A stretch of DNA of 64,000 bases from Litsea cubeba (taxonomy: Eukaryota; Streptophyta; Magnoliopsida; Laurales; Lauraceae). The stretch lies in contig CM022946.1 of NCBI GenBank assembly GCA_012931725.1, positions 117,627,371 through 117,691,370 on the forward strand, given 5' to 3'. Under the pieces are notes generated by a model. It did no database searches, was not told the origin of the DNA, and saw nothing but the letters and a program-made list of their open reading frames with translations. Made by a program: the position numbers and the translations under genes. Positions 36,201 to 51,200 of the stretch are shown here, one piece after another. Position 1 is the first letter of the stretch; the number at the start of each line of letters is the position of its first letter.

Positions 36201-39200
36201 GCGAAGGATCAGAAATACTCAGTGATGAGAGAAACTTCTGCAAAAGAGTTGTGGCAGAAATTGGAGGAAAAGTATATGACCAAGAGCTTGGAGAATCGGA
36301 TCTATTTGAAGAAGAAACTTTTCCGCTTCGAGTATCGTCAAGGTATTTCTATGACTGAACATCTCGATGATTTTAATAAGATTATTGCTGATTTGATGAA
36401 CATTGATGTGAAAGTTGATGATGAGGATAAGGCATTACTTCTTCTTAATTCGCTTCCCGATAGTTATGATCATTTTACTCACACTTTGATCAACGGGAAG
36501 ACTGAGGTTAAATATGATGTTGTGTCTGCTGCTTTGATGAATAATGAATATCGGAAGAAGGACAAACAGGCCCACAGGGATTCATCTGATGCATTGACAA
36601 TAAGAGGCAGATCAGATGATAGGACATCTGGTAATAAATCTCGTTCTAAATCGAGAGGAAAATCAAAACCACCTGCAAAAGATGAATGTGCGTTTTGTCG
36701 CAAAAAGGGGCATTGGAAGAAGGATTGTCCAAAGTTGAAAAACAAGGACAAAGATAAATCTGATGCAAACATTGGACACGATGGAGATGATGATTCTGAA
36801 TTTAATTTGACCGTTTCTTCATTGGTATGCCATTCTGACGAATGGATTTTAGACTCGGGTTGTACCTATCATATGTGTCCCAACAGGGAATGGTTTTCCA
36901 GCTTTCAAGAGTTGGATGGTGGAACAGTTTTGATGGGCAATGATAGTGCTTGCAAAACAAAAGGGATAGGAAAAATCCGTTTGAAGATGCATGATGGAGC
37001 AGTTAGAGTTTTGACAGATGTTCGGTATGTACCGATTTGAAGAAGAATCTTATCTCATTGGGTGCTTTAGACTCCAAAGACTTCAAGATTACCATGGAAG
37101 GTGGAGTTCTAAAAGTTGTTTATGGTGCACTTGTGTTGATGAAGGGTGTCCGAAGAGGTAATCTGTATTTCTTGCAAGGGAGTACAGTTGTAGGTGGAGC
37201 AGCAACAGTATCCGATAGCTCAAATGAGACTGTTACAGACACTACCAGATTGTGGCACATGCGTCTAGGGCATGCTGGGGAGAGAGCATTGCAGGGTTTG
37301 GTTAAGCAAGGCTTGTTGCAAGGTGCAAAGACCTGCAAGTTGGGATTTTGTGAACATTGTGTTTTTGGCAAGCAGACAAAAGTGAAGTTTGGCACCGCGA
37401 TCCATCGCACTCAAGGAACACTAGACTATGTTCATTCGGATGTATGGGGTCCTACCAAGGTGGCATCTTTGGGAGGTATGCACTACTTTGTTACATTCGT
37501 TGATGACTTCTCCAGAAGAGTATGGGTGTACATCATGAAGCACAAGGATGAAGTCTTGAATGTGTTCTTGAAGTGGAAGAAAATGATTGAAACACAGACT
37601 GACAGAAAGATCAAAAGGCTTAGGTCAGATAACGGTGGAGAGTACAAGTCTTATCCGTTCTTGAAAGTATGTCAGGATGAGGGGAATCGTGAGGCATTTC
37701 ACAGTTAGTGGGACTCCGCAACAGAATGGGGTGGCAGAACGCATGAACCGCACTATATTGGAGAAAGTTCGGTGTATGTTGTCTAATTCTGGATTAGGCA
37801 AAGCTTTTTGGGGTGAGGCAGTTGCTTATGCTTGTCATCTCATCAATAGGTTGCCTTCTGCTGCAATCGAGGGTAAAACACCCATTGAGGTATGGTCTGG
37901 AAAACCCGCTACTGATTATGATAAATTGCATATATTTGGTTGTCCTGCTTATTACCATGTCACAGAGTAAGTTGGATCCAAGGGCCAAGAAAGCTATATT
38001 CTTGGGTTTCAGCAGTGGTGTGAAAAGATACCGGCTATGGTGTCCAAATTCAAAGAAACTTGTTCTTAGCAGGGATGTGACTTTTGATGAAGCTGCTATG
38101 TGTAAACAGAACAAGCAAAATGGCTCTCAGGAGGAGAGCAAGACCAATGGTAAATCGAAGCAGGTGGAGTTTGATGTCATCCCAATTGAGTTAAAGGGTG
38201 ATGATACAGATGAGGAGGAGACTGAAGCTCAAGAGCCTCCATAAGAGCAAGCAGATTCTATTGCAACCAGTAGACCGAAAAGGAATATTCGAAAACCTCA
38301 ACGGTTCACTGACATGGTGGCATATGCACTTCCAATGGTTGAAGAATCTGTTCCTACCGCCTACAAAGAAGCAAAGAGGCATTTGGAAAACGCAGATATG
38401 CTGACTAAGGTGGGGACTAGGGTCAAGTTTAAGGACTTGATCAACATTTTGCGATTTTGAACACCTTCGGGTGTATGGCGCCTACGGGCGCATTTGGAGG
38501 CGTGTGATTGCATGCCAAGGTGGAAAATGTTGTGGCCTGCAAATCTCGCCAAGGTGGAGATTTGTTAGGTTTATGGGTTTTTTGGGTTTTGGCTCGTTTT
38601 GTAGGCCCAATGCATTGGTATTAGGGTTGAGGGGTAATTTAGTATTTGTCTAAAAACTATATATTATCTCTTTTGGTTGTAACCCTAGTGTGGGGAAAAT
38701 CTAAGTAGAAGACGAGCTTTGTCCGTGGACGTAGGTGTGAAATCACCGAACCACGTAAATCTGTGTTCTCCTTCTTTGTGGCTTGTTTGATTGCTTGTTG
38801 ATCGCACGCTTCCGCACACACGATCACAACAGTAAGGTGGTAAAGCTGAGATTTCATCCGAAAGGAAGTAGAGCTGAAATTTCAGGACCACTTTCAGCTT
38901 CAGGAATACTGCCGATAAGAACGATGCTAAGTCCAGTTTTGGAGGGCCCAGTTACTTGGAAACAACTTTCCTAATTTATTCGGATTAATGATGTGGCTTA
39001 ACAAAACATTGCCGATTTAACTGGTGGTATAGCTTAAGTTTTCCTTGCTTCGAAAACCAGATAAGCAAGCTTAGAAGAGAATTATGGATAAGAATGCATG
39101 AATACCATCACTATTTCTGGCGGTAAAGGTCCATGCTTTCTGTATCAGAAATAGACGTACTAAATCCGGTTATGATGGTACTTCCTGAAATGTTGCTGAT

Positions 39201-42200
39201 AAGAATGGTGATATGACCTAATTTCTAAAATGTTACTGATTTTTTTTTTTTTTTTTTTGAATGGTAACATTCAATAAAAGAGGCAAAATAGTACAAGAGA
39301 GATATACTGTAAAGCAAAACCAAAAAACAGAGGAGCCCAGAGGCAGAGAATCTACAAAACAGAAGCTACACCCTTGATAGTAAGAAAACAATTAACAAAA
39401 GAGAAAGCACAAACTGGGCAGAGGAAATTAAAACCATCTAGACCGAGTGCTTTGTCGCCTTAACAATCCTTGAAGGCCTTGGAAATTTCCTCTACCTCAA
39501 AATCTATCTCCATTTGTAATCTTCAAAATGTTTTGCAATAATGATCCATTCTTTTATCATAGTAACGAAATGGCATGTATTATTAATGTTGAGGTAAAGG
39601 CCACGCTTTATGTCTTTATGTGCACATTTGTTTTCCATTTTTCCATTCAATGCAATTAGTTATATGTCATTATAATTACATTTATGTGTTTCCATTTTCC
39701 CATTCATTGCAATTAGTTATGTTTCATTAGAGTTACATTTATTTGTATGCTTAAATCATTAGCTATGCAGCGTAGGAAGGAATCTGAGTGTTGGAATAGA
39801 CACAATTTAATATGGGAGGAAATTACAAGGATATAAACTCAGTTGAGAATTTGAATAAGATTCTCTTTTGTAACCGTTCGTTCTTGTAAAACCAACATGC
39901 ATTCCCATTGATTGACTAAGCAGTATATGTTTTTGGTGCCAATGTAGGTGAGAAGGGCATTGGAGCTTCTACTGGAAAGCCTCTGCATTACAAGGGATCG
40001 CCTTTACATCGGATAATTAAAGGGTTTATGGCTCAGGTGTGTCAATGATTTTATATACGAGCTATATTGCTCAATAGGTTGTCAATGATTTTATATATGA
40101 GCTATATTACTTAATAGATCATCAGCAGTGCAGAAGTAATTCTTTTATTTGGTTGTTCATGTCTCACTCTCTATGATTTTGGTAGTTGTTTAGAATGGTC
40201 ATCTTGGCTTTCGTTGTACACCAGCGGAGTTATATTGGTCATATCAAAATAATTGTATTGTTCCTAGCAGACTAGTATCATCTGAATGAGGTTTTTCCAT
40301 ACTTTGGACCATTGCTGAATGATATAATTTATTTGCAGGGTGGTGATTTTTCAAAACTTAATGGTATGCCTTTTCAGTGCCTTTACCTTCTAGTGCTTGC
40401 CCTCTTATTTAAAATTATAAATCACAATCATGTTCTCGTGGGTTGCAGGCACAGGTGGAGAAAGCATTTATGGTGGGAAATTTGCAGGTGTGCCTTCTTA
40501 GTGACAGCATTAATTTTGCCACCAATTTTTTTTTTTTAAATAATTGCTTGCTGATTGCAGATGAGAATTTTAAGCTGGGTCATGATGGACCTGGTCTTCT
40601 GTCAATGGCAAATGCTGGTCGAGATACCAACGGATCTCAATTTTTCATCACCTTCAAATCTGCTCATCATCTGGATGGGTAATTTTCTACAGTCATTTCT
40701 TTCTGTTTTTTTTTTTTTTTTTGACATGGTGTCAAAATTTTTCCAAAAAATAATAAAATTATAGTGAGAGAGCATTTAGTTGACAATGAAAAACTCTCCT
40801 CCCTTACAAGTGAGAATTGCCAAATGATGCAGTTGGTCTACCCAATCGATAATCTGCCATGGTGGATATGGGGCATAGGAAGCCCATTTGATCGCACATA
40901 GAGAATCACTTTCAATTATTGCCTTGTAAACTCCCATATTCATGAACTCTTTACACTATCAATAATGAAAAGACTTCTACTTCATTTGCATCCCTATTCG
41001 CCAATGGCCCAAACTTGTTTTAAAGTGCATTGCCACCGGCCTAATGATACCGCCCACCAGCTCTACCCATGCCCTGCCCTTCACCTAAGTCATGTCAAAA
41101 TTTAGCTTCTAGTGGCTTGAAGAGGATGTGTGATGCAGGCCTTAGGGTGAGGGCATGAGTGGAAAAGTGCCGAAGCACATATCTGCAAACACTATAACAT
41201 GTCTTTGCAGAGACTATCAATGAAGGCCCACCTCAAAGGGAACAAAACCCTCAAATATCATTAATCATCAACTCTAGGATTCAATCTCAACATTAGGCAT
41301 ATGAATAAGCAAAGAAAATGGCTAAGAATCCTAAACAAACTAGGAAAGTTAAGCAAATCAGATCCTAAATGCAACCCATTAAATAAAATTAGAAAACTAA
41401 CAACACCTCAAATAGGAAAATAGGAAAATAAGAAAAGTCCTAAGCTGTCTTGAGATCCATATGTGGGCCTGCAGGTCTATCCTGCATCATTCTCCCCAGC
41501 TTGGAGAGAACTCGGCTTCGAGTTCGGTAAATGTTCTCCTGGGTTGAAAATCCACCTTATGAACTTCTGATGTGTTAGATGATCTTTAGCTTCTGTGTAT
41601 AGCTTGAAAATTGTAGTCGACCTTTTCCTCCAATTCAATGTAGGCTTGATGCATCACTTCCTTTGATAGCAGATTTTGTGTGGATGCGCAATCGAACCTT
41701 TGGATGCTTCAATTGTAGAATTTGCACTATCAAATACAGATGAAACAGCATGTAGCACTCAGATGCGCGATCAAACATTTGGTTGCTCCTAATTTTGTGG
41801 AAGTTTCATTCATCGGAGGAGTGCTACATGCTGTTTCATCTGTATTTGTAGTGACATCCTTCTTTCCTTGATCTTGCTCCTCAATGACACTTTTTATTTC
41901 TTCTTTAATGCTCTGCATCTCTTTTGGTGCAATTATTACTTTTGTTTCATATTTTTGCTCACTTTTTGGTTCTACAAAGGAAGGTGATAATGTAGAAAGA
42001 GATGTAGTTGCCTGTTGCAATCCGTCGTCCTTTCCACCGGAAGGAACATGTGTTCTTATCTTTGCCATTGTGCAATTCCTGATAAAAAAGCCATGGCCGG
42101 CCCAAAATTTTTTGAATGATATTCATAGGGATCACATCATACCAAATTTCGTCCTGATAACTGTCAATCTTAAAAGATACCAAACATTTATGTGTCATAG

Positions 42201-45200
42201 GAATGACAAAACCATGAGTCCATGTGACTTTGTAAGGCTTTGGGAGCTTCTTAGTTGGCCAATGAAGCGTATTGATAACCCATTGTATAGCAAAGTTTAT
42301 TGCACTACCATTGTCAATAACCAAATTAGCTACATTTCTTCCGACTTTTACCTGAGTTTGGAAAATTTTAGTTGGTCTCCACTCTTCTTCTCCTTCCTTT
42401 TCATTTGAAGTGGGAAGCTATCGTATGTCCTGTGTGGGATTATGCTCTTTAGCAAATCTGTATTCTTCTTCAGTGCCCATGTTGATTTGGATGTAGGGAG
42501 ATAAACATACAATGCTTTTCTGAAGAATGGACTAACCTGATTTGTATATCTTGTCTCCATGAACGTGTAGGCGCAAATAGATCTGGAATCCAAGTTAATG
42601 GTCCTGAAATCGCGCCAATAATTTTCTGCCCTTGATCTTGTCAAACCATTTCACCGACTGATAAGGCTGTTATGATGTTAGCGCTGATGTGAGACTCCTG
42701 CTGTAGACTTTCGTTCGCTGGGTTCTTAGGCTCTTCGTTTAATGGATCTGGTGTAAGAAACAGTGTTGGAAACCTATTAATAGAGGCTTCTCAGTGGAGT
42801 GGGCTAAGTCCAACTTGTCTTGAACTTAGGTGAGGCATGTGTCATAAAGAGGACACATGTGCGACGATGACTACCTTTTGTTCTCCTCGGTCTTTGCGCA
42901 GTGAAGAGGAACAAAAGGGACAAAACCCCTCTTTTCTTTTATTCCTTTCTCTCTCTTTGTTATGGTGTTGACCAAAGACTTAGAGACCGTCTTCGCTTCT
43001 TCGTTGTTGCTTGTCGAAATCGAGAGAAGTGGTTGAAACAGACGATGTTTATTGCTGCAATGAAGACAGACGACGAAGGCCGGAGTGCAAAGTTCTGATG
43101 TAGGCTAATGGAGCCCTGGTGCAAGGTACTTCTCCTCTACGCGACTCCCTTTTTCTCCCTTTCTTCTCGCCTACTTTTCTTCTTTTTTTTTTTTAACTCG
43201 TGTACCAGGGATTTTGGGTCAATCGACGAGTTGGACTTGGGGGTTCGGTTGAGAGAATGATGGTTTCGATTGGGTTTGGATGTTTGAATTGATGGTGGTT
43301 TTGGGATTAGGGCTTTCAAAATTAGGTTTAGGGTTTCAGAAATTGGGTTTGGGTTTAGGAAGTGGGGTTGCAAATGGGTTTCGGCTAGTGGGAATTGGGG
43401 ATCAAGGATTTGGAGTCTAGGGTTTGGGATGATAGTGGGTTTGAATTTAGGGGTGGAGGTTCGACTGGGTTTGGCTTCCGTGACGACGACACCTTTTTTT
43501 CTTCTTCTTTTTTCCGATGGGGGCTGAGATTTAGGATTTTGGACGGCTAGAAGCTCTAGGGTGAGGTTCAACAAGGAGGATAATGGTGAAGAAGGGGTGG
43601 GTTTTCGGTTGGGATGATGGATTGACGAGGGTGGGGGATGAATGGGGATAAACGAAATTAAGAGTAATGAATTACTTGATCTGTTTCGATAGGATCAAAA
43701 CAATGTGGATCTTTTGCTCAGGGCTTGCGTGGAAAAGTGTTGAAGCACGTGTCTGCAGATAGTATAACACGTCTCCGCAAAGACCATCAACAAGGCTGCA
43801 CTGCACCTCAAAGGGAACAAAACCCTCAAATATCGTTAATCAACACCACCATTAAATCTCTACATTAGGCATATAAATATGAAAAGAAACTTAATGGCGA
43901 AGAAAACTAAACAAACTAGCCCCTGTTTGGCATCTCTATTTTTTGCCTCTATTTCTCTAAATCTGTAAAGTGGGTAGAGTTTTTGAAAATAGAGGCGTTT
44001 GACAGTGATTTAAGCCTCTGCCCACTTTAGAGAAGTAGAGGCAATGCCTTTTAAATCCACAACCCCCAAAAGGAAGCACTTGTAAAGTAGAGGCAAAAAA
44101 AGAGGCGGGTGAATAGTGATTTTCACTCCACAACGCCCCAGTCTTTTCTTCTTTTTAAAAAAAATTTGCGACTGTGAATCAAGATCCTAACTATTGGAAA
44201 TGTTCACAAGATCAAACGCGGCTATAGGACCAAATCTCAGCCGCTGGATCATCACCAATCTTGAGATATGTGAAAAAAAACATGAGCCATTGGATATGGT
44301 TTTCTGGATTCTGTGAGCCCCAAACACAAGATCCAAACCGTTAGATTTCTTTGGAAGGTTGAACTCGCCTATGAGGGCAATTTTCAAGGCTTGATACCTT
44401 GTGGATCTCAAGAAATTTGCAAAACAATATCAGCCATTGATGTAACATGCTCAATTTTGGATTAGTCCATAAGCGGTCATGTTTTTCTCTTTTTTTTATA
44501 TTATTTCCGGGATAGTAAATCATGATGCAAACCGTTGAAATTGTTCTTAAGATCAAGCCCAGTTATGGACCGAATTTCAGCCGTTGGATCATCACCAATC
44601 TTGAGATATGTGCAAAAAGTGATCCTTTTAATAGTATTTCTGAATTATGTGGGCCCCAAACACAAGATCCAAACCGTTAGATCTCTTTGGAAGGGTGAAC
44701 ACGACTATGAGGTCAAGTTTTAAAACTTGATACCTTGTGGATCTTGAGAAATTTGTGAAAAACTTTCAACCGTTGATTTAAAAAAGTCTATTTAAAATAG
44801 ATCCTTGCATTACCAAACACCCCTTTTCATTCTAGCCTCTTTTTTTTTATGACTCTTTTTAATAGGTATATATTTTTATGGGTCTATCTAAAAAAAGAGT
44901 AGAGATACTTGTTTGGCAACTCTACTAATAGAGTAGCCCCCATTTCTAAAAAAAAAAAAGGTCACATCAAAAGCACTTTAATTCAAAATTTCCGCCATTA
45001 AAAAAAAAAAACGCAAAAAGCGACCTCCTTTCTCCACTAAAAGGCAAAAAAAACTCCACTTTTCTATACAAAAAGTCAAAAAGATTTCATTACAAACAAC
45101 TAAAAACAAAATACTGTCATAACCCACGTATATTTTATTCTTTTTTTAAAATAATCTTTACTTCACTCAACTCCATTAGTAAAGCCCCCAGACAGCCCCG

Positions 45201-48200
45201 AGAACATGTATTATCTTCAATGTGCTGAAAATATTCCTGGACAGAATATATTAGATTTGTTGCAATATTAAACAAAAAGGAAATTGAGGACACGACAGCC
45301 ATTCCAATTCCCGACACCATATATCATTTAAAGCACACGACAATCATCCCAACACCATATATCATTTATAAATCATACTCTTCTACCATCCATTTGGCTG
45401 GTAAAGAACTCAAGCCAAGTATTAATCAGTCTCATGACCACTCTCTGAATTTCTTTTGCGTGATTCCATATTTGGAAACCTTCAAATTTGGCTTCTCGAC
45501 AGAATTTCTGAATTAATTAAAACCTGACACCAGAAGTCATTTCTATGTGATTTTTTTTTAATTCACCACTTTGAGTGTGTAGTGCTGCATGCAGCCAATG
45601 GATCCAACCCTCAAGATCATGGTTCAAAATAGCTACGTAATGGCCGCATTATTGGCTGTAGCGGTGGAGGCCGCTACGCAATTTTGAAAACAACGGTGCT
45701 ACGGTCTAAAACCTAATGAAGCCAAGCAATTTCAATTTAAAACATTGTTTTTCCTATTTCTTCTCCTCAATAGCCTTTTCTGAAGTTATCTCAATTCTTA
45801 TATGGTTCCAAATAACTAAAAAAGAAGATTATTTGTTACACAAGGTTCAATTTTTTTTCACCACTTAAAAATTTCAAATCGCTACACTGCTACGTATTAC
45901 TGCAACCGCTACGTATCGCCCGCTACGTAAGGTCTGCCGCAACCGCTATTTTGATCCTTGCTCAAGATGGACTCACTTAGAGCCCATGGAATACGAACTC
46001 ACCATATTGGGCTCAAGATTTTTTGAATTCCTTATACTGATCCTGAGAGTAGTTAGGATCTTTGCTACTTGTTTTGAGCTGTCCTTTTCAGTACTTTCAT
46101 ATGTGATTGCTAAATTGGAGTTGCATATGAACTACAGAAAATGAATGGGATAAAATGAAAATAGAGCCATCCTCGGCTCTGTTTTCCGGTGGGGGAGTAT
46201 GTCATGCCTGTGGCTCCCCTGTAGAACTCCCCTATAGAAGGGTGTTAGAGTCCGACGAGGACTGAGTATGCAGTGGTGCATACATCCCACATCGGAAACA
46301 CGCTAGTCTTGATATTGGGGGTCTTAACTAGGGCTGAACAAAACCGGACCGCAGACCGGACTGGACCACAAAACTGGACCGGACCGGATTTGTGGTTTTA
46401 CTGCTACAAATCCGGACCGGACTGGATTTAGAAAACCGGTTATATCCGGTCCGGTTTGGTCCAGGCCTTTTGGTCCGGACCGGACCGGATTTATTAATAT
46501 AAATAAATAATAAATATTAATTTTTTTTTTTAATACAAACACAACTATGCGTTTTCACAAATTTGGATGTGTGATCAAGTAAACCCCACTATAGCGTTTT
46601 AATGCAGATCAAACAAGTGGGCCAGTCTTAGACCCAAACCCAATCCAACAAAGTTGTGAACAAAATAAACATGTACAACTTTTTATTATGAAAAAAAGTT
46701 GTGAACAAAATAAACATGTACAACTTTTTATTATAAATAAACAAAATAAACATGAAAAAAAAAAGCAGTCATTCCATAAACCTGATCGAAGTGCATGTAC
46801 AACTTTATGGGGTGAACAATATAGTGTTTTAACGAAGATACCATATGTGAGCTGAAATTGAAAAAAAAAAAAAAAGCTTAGGAAAAAAAAAATGAAACCG
46901 GTTTGGACCACTTATAAGTGATCCAACCGGACCGTATAAGTGGTCCGGTCCGACCGGATTCTGGTCCAAAAACCAGACCGGAAATCTGGTTGTGCAGCCC
47001 TAGTCTTAACTATACATGAGGCCTTTTGGTGGGTTGAGGCCTACCAAAAACAAAACCGTGAGGCCCGTGGGCCAAAGCAGACAATATCATACATGCTTGT
47101 AGGGTGGGGCGTTACATAAGATACCTCTAAAAGGTTGACAGTACATGGATCGCAATAGCCCATTTCTAGCGACTCAATGCAAATGTTGATGAGCATGGCC
47201 CCATTTCTAGCGACTCAATGCAAATGTCGATGAGCATTGCCACTTACCAGGCCTTTAACTTCCTAGAGTCGAGTCAACCTAAAGCAAGAGAGAGCTGATC
47301 CATGGTAGACCCAAGGCCTCTGTGGGTAATGTGTGTACTCTTGGAGTCCCAAGATGAACCCTAAGTCATTCAACAAAGATTGTGGGCTTCTTTCACTTGA
47401 GTTATTATTTTGCTAAATGCTAAATTGCAAAGGGGTCACAAGTAGCTAGTTCTAGAAGTTTTTATTTTGGAAAGAGTCCTAGTTGTACATAATTAATAAT
47501 TGAAGTTTTATTCAAGTTTTCCAGGAAACTAGGTGATACGGAATGAGGGTCGATGTGGGGTGGGTAGGGGAAGATGGAGTCTCAAGATTCGCACCTGGAG
47601 TCTCAGGCTTCACACCCATGGCATCACGACATTCCCATTATAGGATTGATGCGGGGTGGGTAGGGGAAGATGGAGTTGAATATGCTTCACATTGAGTCTC
47701 AGGCTTGACACCCATGGCATTGCGCCCTTCCCTTCGCGGGAGAGATTGGAGAAGAGAGCAAAGCACTCAAATTTTCTTTTCTTTCATTCATCAAATCTGA
47801 AACCAAATGAGGCATTACATCACTTATGTAGGTAAAATATGACCGTGGAACTAATCTAGACCATCTAAACATATTGATGGTCATGATTAAAACATCCACA
47901 TAAATAAAACTCTTAAGGGGTCGTTTGTCTTTTACACATGGGATATGTAAATACAATTTACACATGTAAATGATGAATATTCAAATTTTAAGTATGTAAC
48001 GTTTACACATGCGTTTTTTTTTTTTTTTAACGTTTGTCTAATAACACTATTTTCGCATCATTTACATATGTGATTTATTTTATCATATTTGTTTCAATGA
48101 TATGCGTAAATGTATTAAAAGATTTTGTAAATGATACTTATTATTCATTAAATTAAATTCTAATATAATGATTTAAAAAAGGAGAAAAAAGGTCCATTTT

Positions 48201-51200
48201 ATATCAAAATTTTCATTTGCATTTTAGTTCCTTCAAAAAGAGCATGTCTTTCAACATGAAATATACTTTTCAAAAAGACACATTTCTATCAGTGATCACC
48301 CTCACAAAAATATATTCCAACATGTTTGGTTAATTAAATATGAATTTATATTTTGATGGTTAAGCAAATAGCATTATTATTAATATTTTTATTAATTGAT
48401 ATTCAATTCAATATTGATCTTGATTCATTATTCAATTTGCATAAAACTTAACCCACGCATCTCATAGGCTTTATGCTAATATTTATTTTTGAATGATGCC
48501 ATAATGCTATATAAAATACATTATTTCTTCTGTTTTACATTCATATATACGTGTTTAAAGATTTTTAAAGTATTGCAATAATAAATGACTTTAGAAAAAT
48601 CATTGAGATATTAGAAGAAAACTAAAATAATAAGGTAATTAACTAGTTAAAAGTAGATATAGAAAAATCATTGAGATATTTATCTTATAGATTGTCTTTT
48701 AAAATTCTTATTATCAATATGTATTTTGTCTTATAGATTTCGTCCCTTAAAATCATTGGAGCCACTTTAATCTTCTAATATGTTTTTTGTCTTACAAATC
48801 TTGTCCCTTAAAATCATTCGTTTTGAGACCTCTTTTATTATTATTTTTCTAATGTGTTGGAGCAGGGTTTCAAACCCAGAACCTCTTTCATGGAAATGCC
48901 TAAACTTTGAGACCTCTTTTATTATTATTTTTCTAATACATTGGAGGGGGTTTCGAACATGGAACCTAATTTACGGAAATGCCCTAACACCAAACCGTCT
49001 GCCTCCAACAACGGGTATTCTTCGAAAGCTCACCTCATCAGGTGTTCAAATCTTGGTGTGAAAATGGGCTCATTTTCACACCATTTGCACCTGATTTACA
49101 CGCAAGATGCGTAAATAATTGTAGACAAACATGATTGATACATAAATGTTACACATATTCACCATTTACATATGTAAATGGGTGTAGACAAACGACCCCT
49201 AAGTAAAATAAAAATAGATGGGCTGGGCTCAAAGGCTGGTTGACCCACAAATCATGGGATTCTTGCGCCAGCTTCTCCCCGTCTTGGAGAGAACTCGGCC
49301 TTGAGGGATCGATTGGGATTTGAGATCATGGATGTTCTTGGGATCGATCAGAGGGGTTGATTAGGAAGAAAAAGGGATTGCTGATGAGGGAATTGGGTTT
49401 TTTTTTGGTTTCGTTGAAGATGGGAATAGGCCTTCGGGTTTGGGAGCATTAGGGTTTAGGATTTAGAGGAGTTGTAGTTTCGGATCGACTTGGGAATGAG
49501 GGAAAGAAATAGTGGTTGGCTATGTTATGTGTGGCCAAGGGCCGAAGGGGAATGGGTTCTTTGAGTGTTCGGTCATGGGGTTTGTTGATAATGGTAGTTG
49601 GCCACTTGGAGGTTGGAAAAGGAGTGGTCGACAGGCTTATGGGTGATGATGACAGATGAGGGTGTAGAACGAAATTGAAGAAGAGGAAGAACGGATTACC
49701 TATGCTGATTTTAGAATCTGGGTTGATTGATCTTCGGCTCTGATACCAATTGGTGCGGGGTGGGTAGAGGAAGATGGAGTTGAATGGGCTTTGCACCCAT
49801 GGCATTGTGCCATTCCCATCGCGGAGACATTGCAGAAGAGATTAAAGCGCTCAAATTTTCTTTTCTTTCATTCATCAAATCTGAAGCCAAATGAGGCATT
49901 AAATCACTTGTATAGGTAAAATATAACCCTAGAACTAATCTGGACCATCCAAACATATTGATGGTCAGGATTCAAACATCCACATAAATAAAACTTCAAA
50001 TAAAATAAAAATAGATGGGCCGGGCCCAAAGGCTGGTCTACCAACAAATCATGTGATGCAGGCCAGTAACAGTAAGGCCCATAATTCCCGCTGATCTTTC
50101 AAACTGGAAGTCCACATTTCCTGCTAACACATTTCCTGCTAACAACCACAACCAGCAACCCCCTTCAATACCATGGATGAAGTTATTGGCCGCTATGTAG
50201 CGTAGCGGCCAATATATCGGGTGTAGCGGTAGTGGCCGCTACGATAAATACATTTGATCGGCGCTCACAACCGTAGTGGCCGCCACAAACCCGTAGCGGC
50301 CGATACGAACTGCTACATATATGTATCGGCTGCTACAAATTGCTGCACCGGGGAAAAAAAAAAAACTCCATTCGTTGGATGGGTGGCAGGAGAACACCAA
50401 CGGAACAAAAAATTAAAAGATAAAGAGAGGAAGTACAAACAGAATGAAAGAAAGAAAAAACAGAAAAAAGAAAAGAACATACCTGGAGCAGCTGATCCAC
50501 CATGGTCATCTAGAATCAGCAGCAGCAGCACCACCGTTTGACGTCTGACAGGAGCAGTACCACCGTTCGGCAACAACAGCCCCACTATTTGGCAACAGAA
50601 ACCTTCTTCTCTCTTCATTTTTTTTTTCCTTCTTTTCTCCTCCCCTACTTTCCCTGTCTCTACCTTTCTCAATGCCGTTCCTTGCAGCAAAATGAGAAAT
50701 AGGGTTTTGAAAGCCCTTTTTGGTTTTCTAGATCTTTTATTTGAAGAAAGGGACACATCTGGGTCTATTACATGCTTCTGTGGGCCTACCTACTAATGAC
50801 CACACTCAACATTAACGAGATTAGCAAAATATTATGCATTACTAATCCTATTCATTAATCACTTCAATAAAATTATGGTCTTAATTAAATTTCACACTAA
50901 TTAAAAACAGGCCTTATTAAATTTCACTCTTATTGAAAATAGGCCTTAATTAAGTTTCACTCTAACTGAAATCAGGCCTGAATTAAATTTTAGTCTAATT
51001 GAAAATAGACCTGGCCAAATAACACTCTAATTGAAAATAGGCATAGCCAAATTTGATTCTAATAGATATGGACCCTAACCAAATCTCACTCTAATAAATA
51101 TGGGCTTGACCAAATTTTCTCTAATAGGATATAGGGCCCTGGCCTAATTTTACTTTAACACGAAATGAGCCCTAGCCAATTTTCAATCTAATAGTAAAAA

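Larger units (their letters stand above)
34529..38831 (+). mobile_element. Ty1/copia element without reverse transcriptase
   Basis: LTRs 34529-34794 (266 bp) and 38563-38831 (269 bp) begin TGTTAGGTTTATGGG and end CGATCACAACA. They differ mainly by a 3-bp repeat (ctt). TSD GTAAG at 34524-34528 and 38832-38836. The primer site TGGTATCAGAGC (34798-34809) and the purine tract AAGGTGGAGATT before the 3' LTR are intact. The internal region has a 1.2-kb GC-rich leader, then gag, protease and integrase, but the RT/RNase H region is deleted. The similar LTRs and perfect TSD point to recent movement in trans. Confidence 0.95.

Noticed and set aside
50313..50756. 147-codon minus-strand frame near the hAT at 50172
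   Set aside because: Lies in A/G-rich hAT interior; Lys/Phe low-complexity product.
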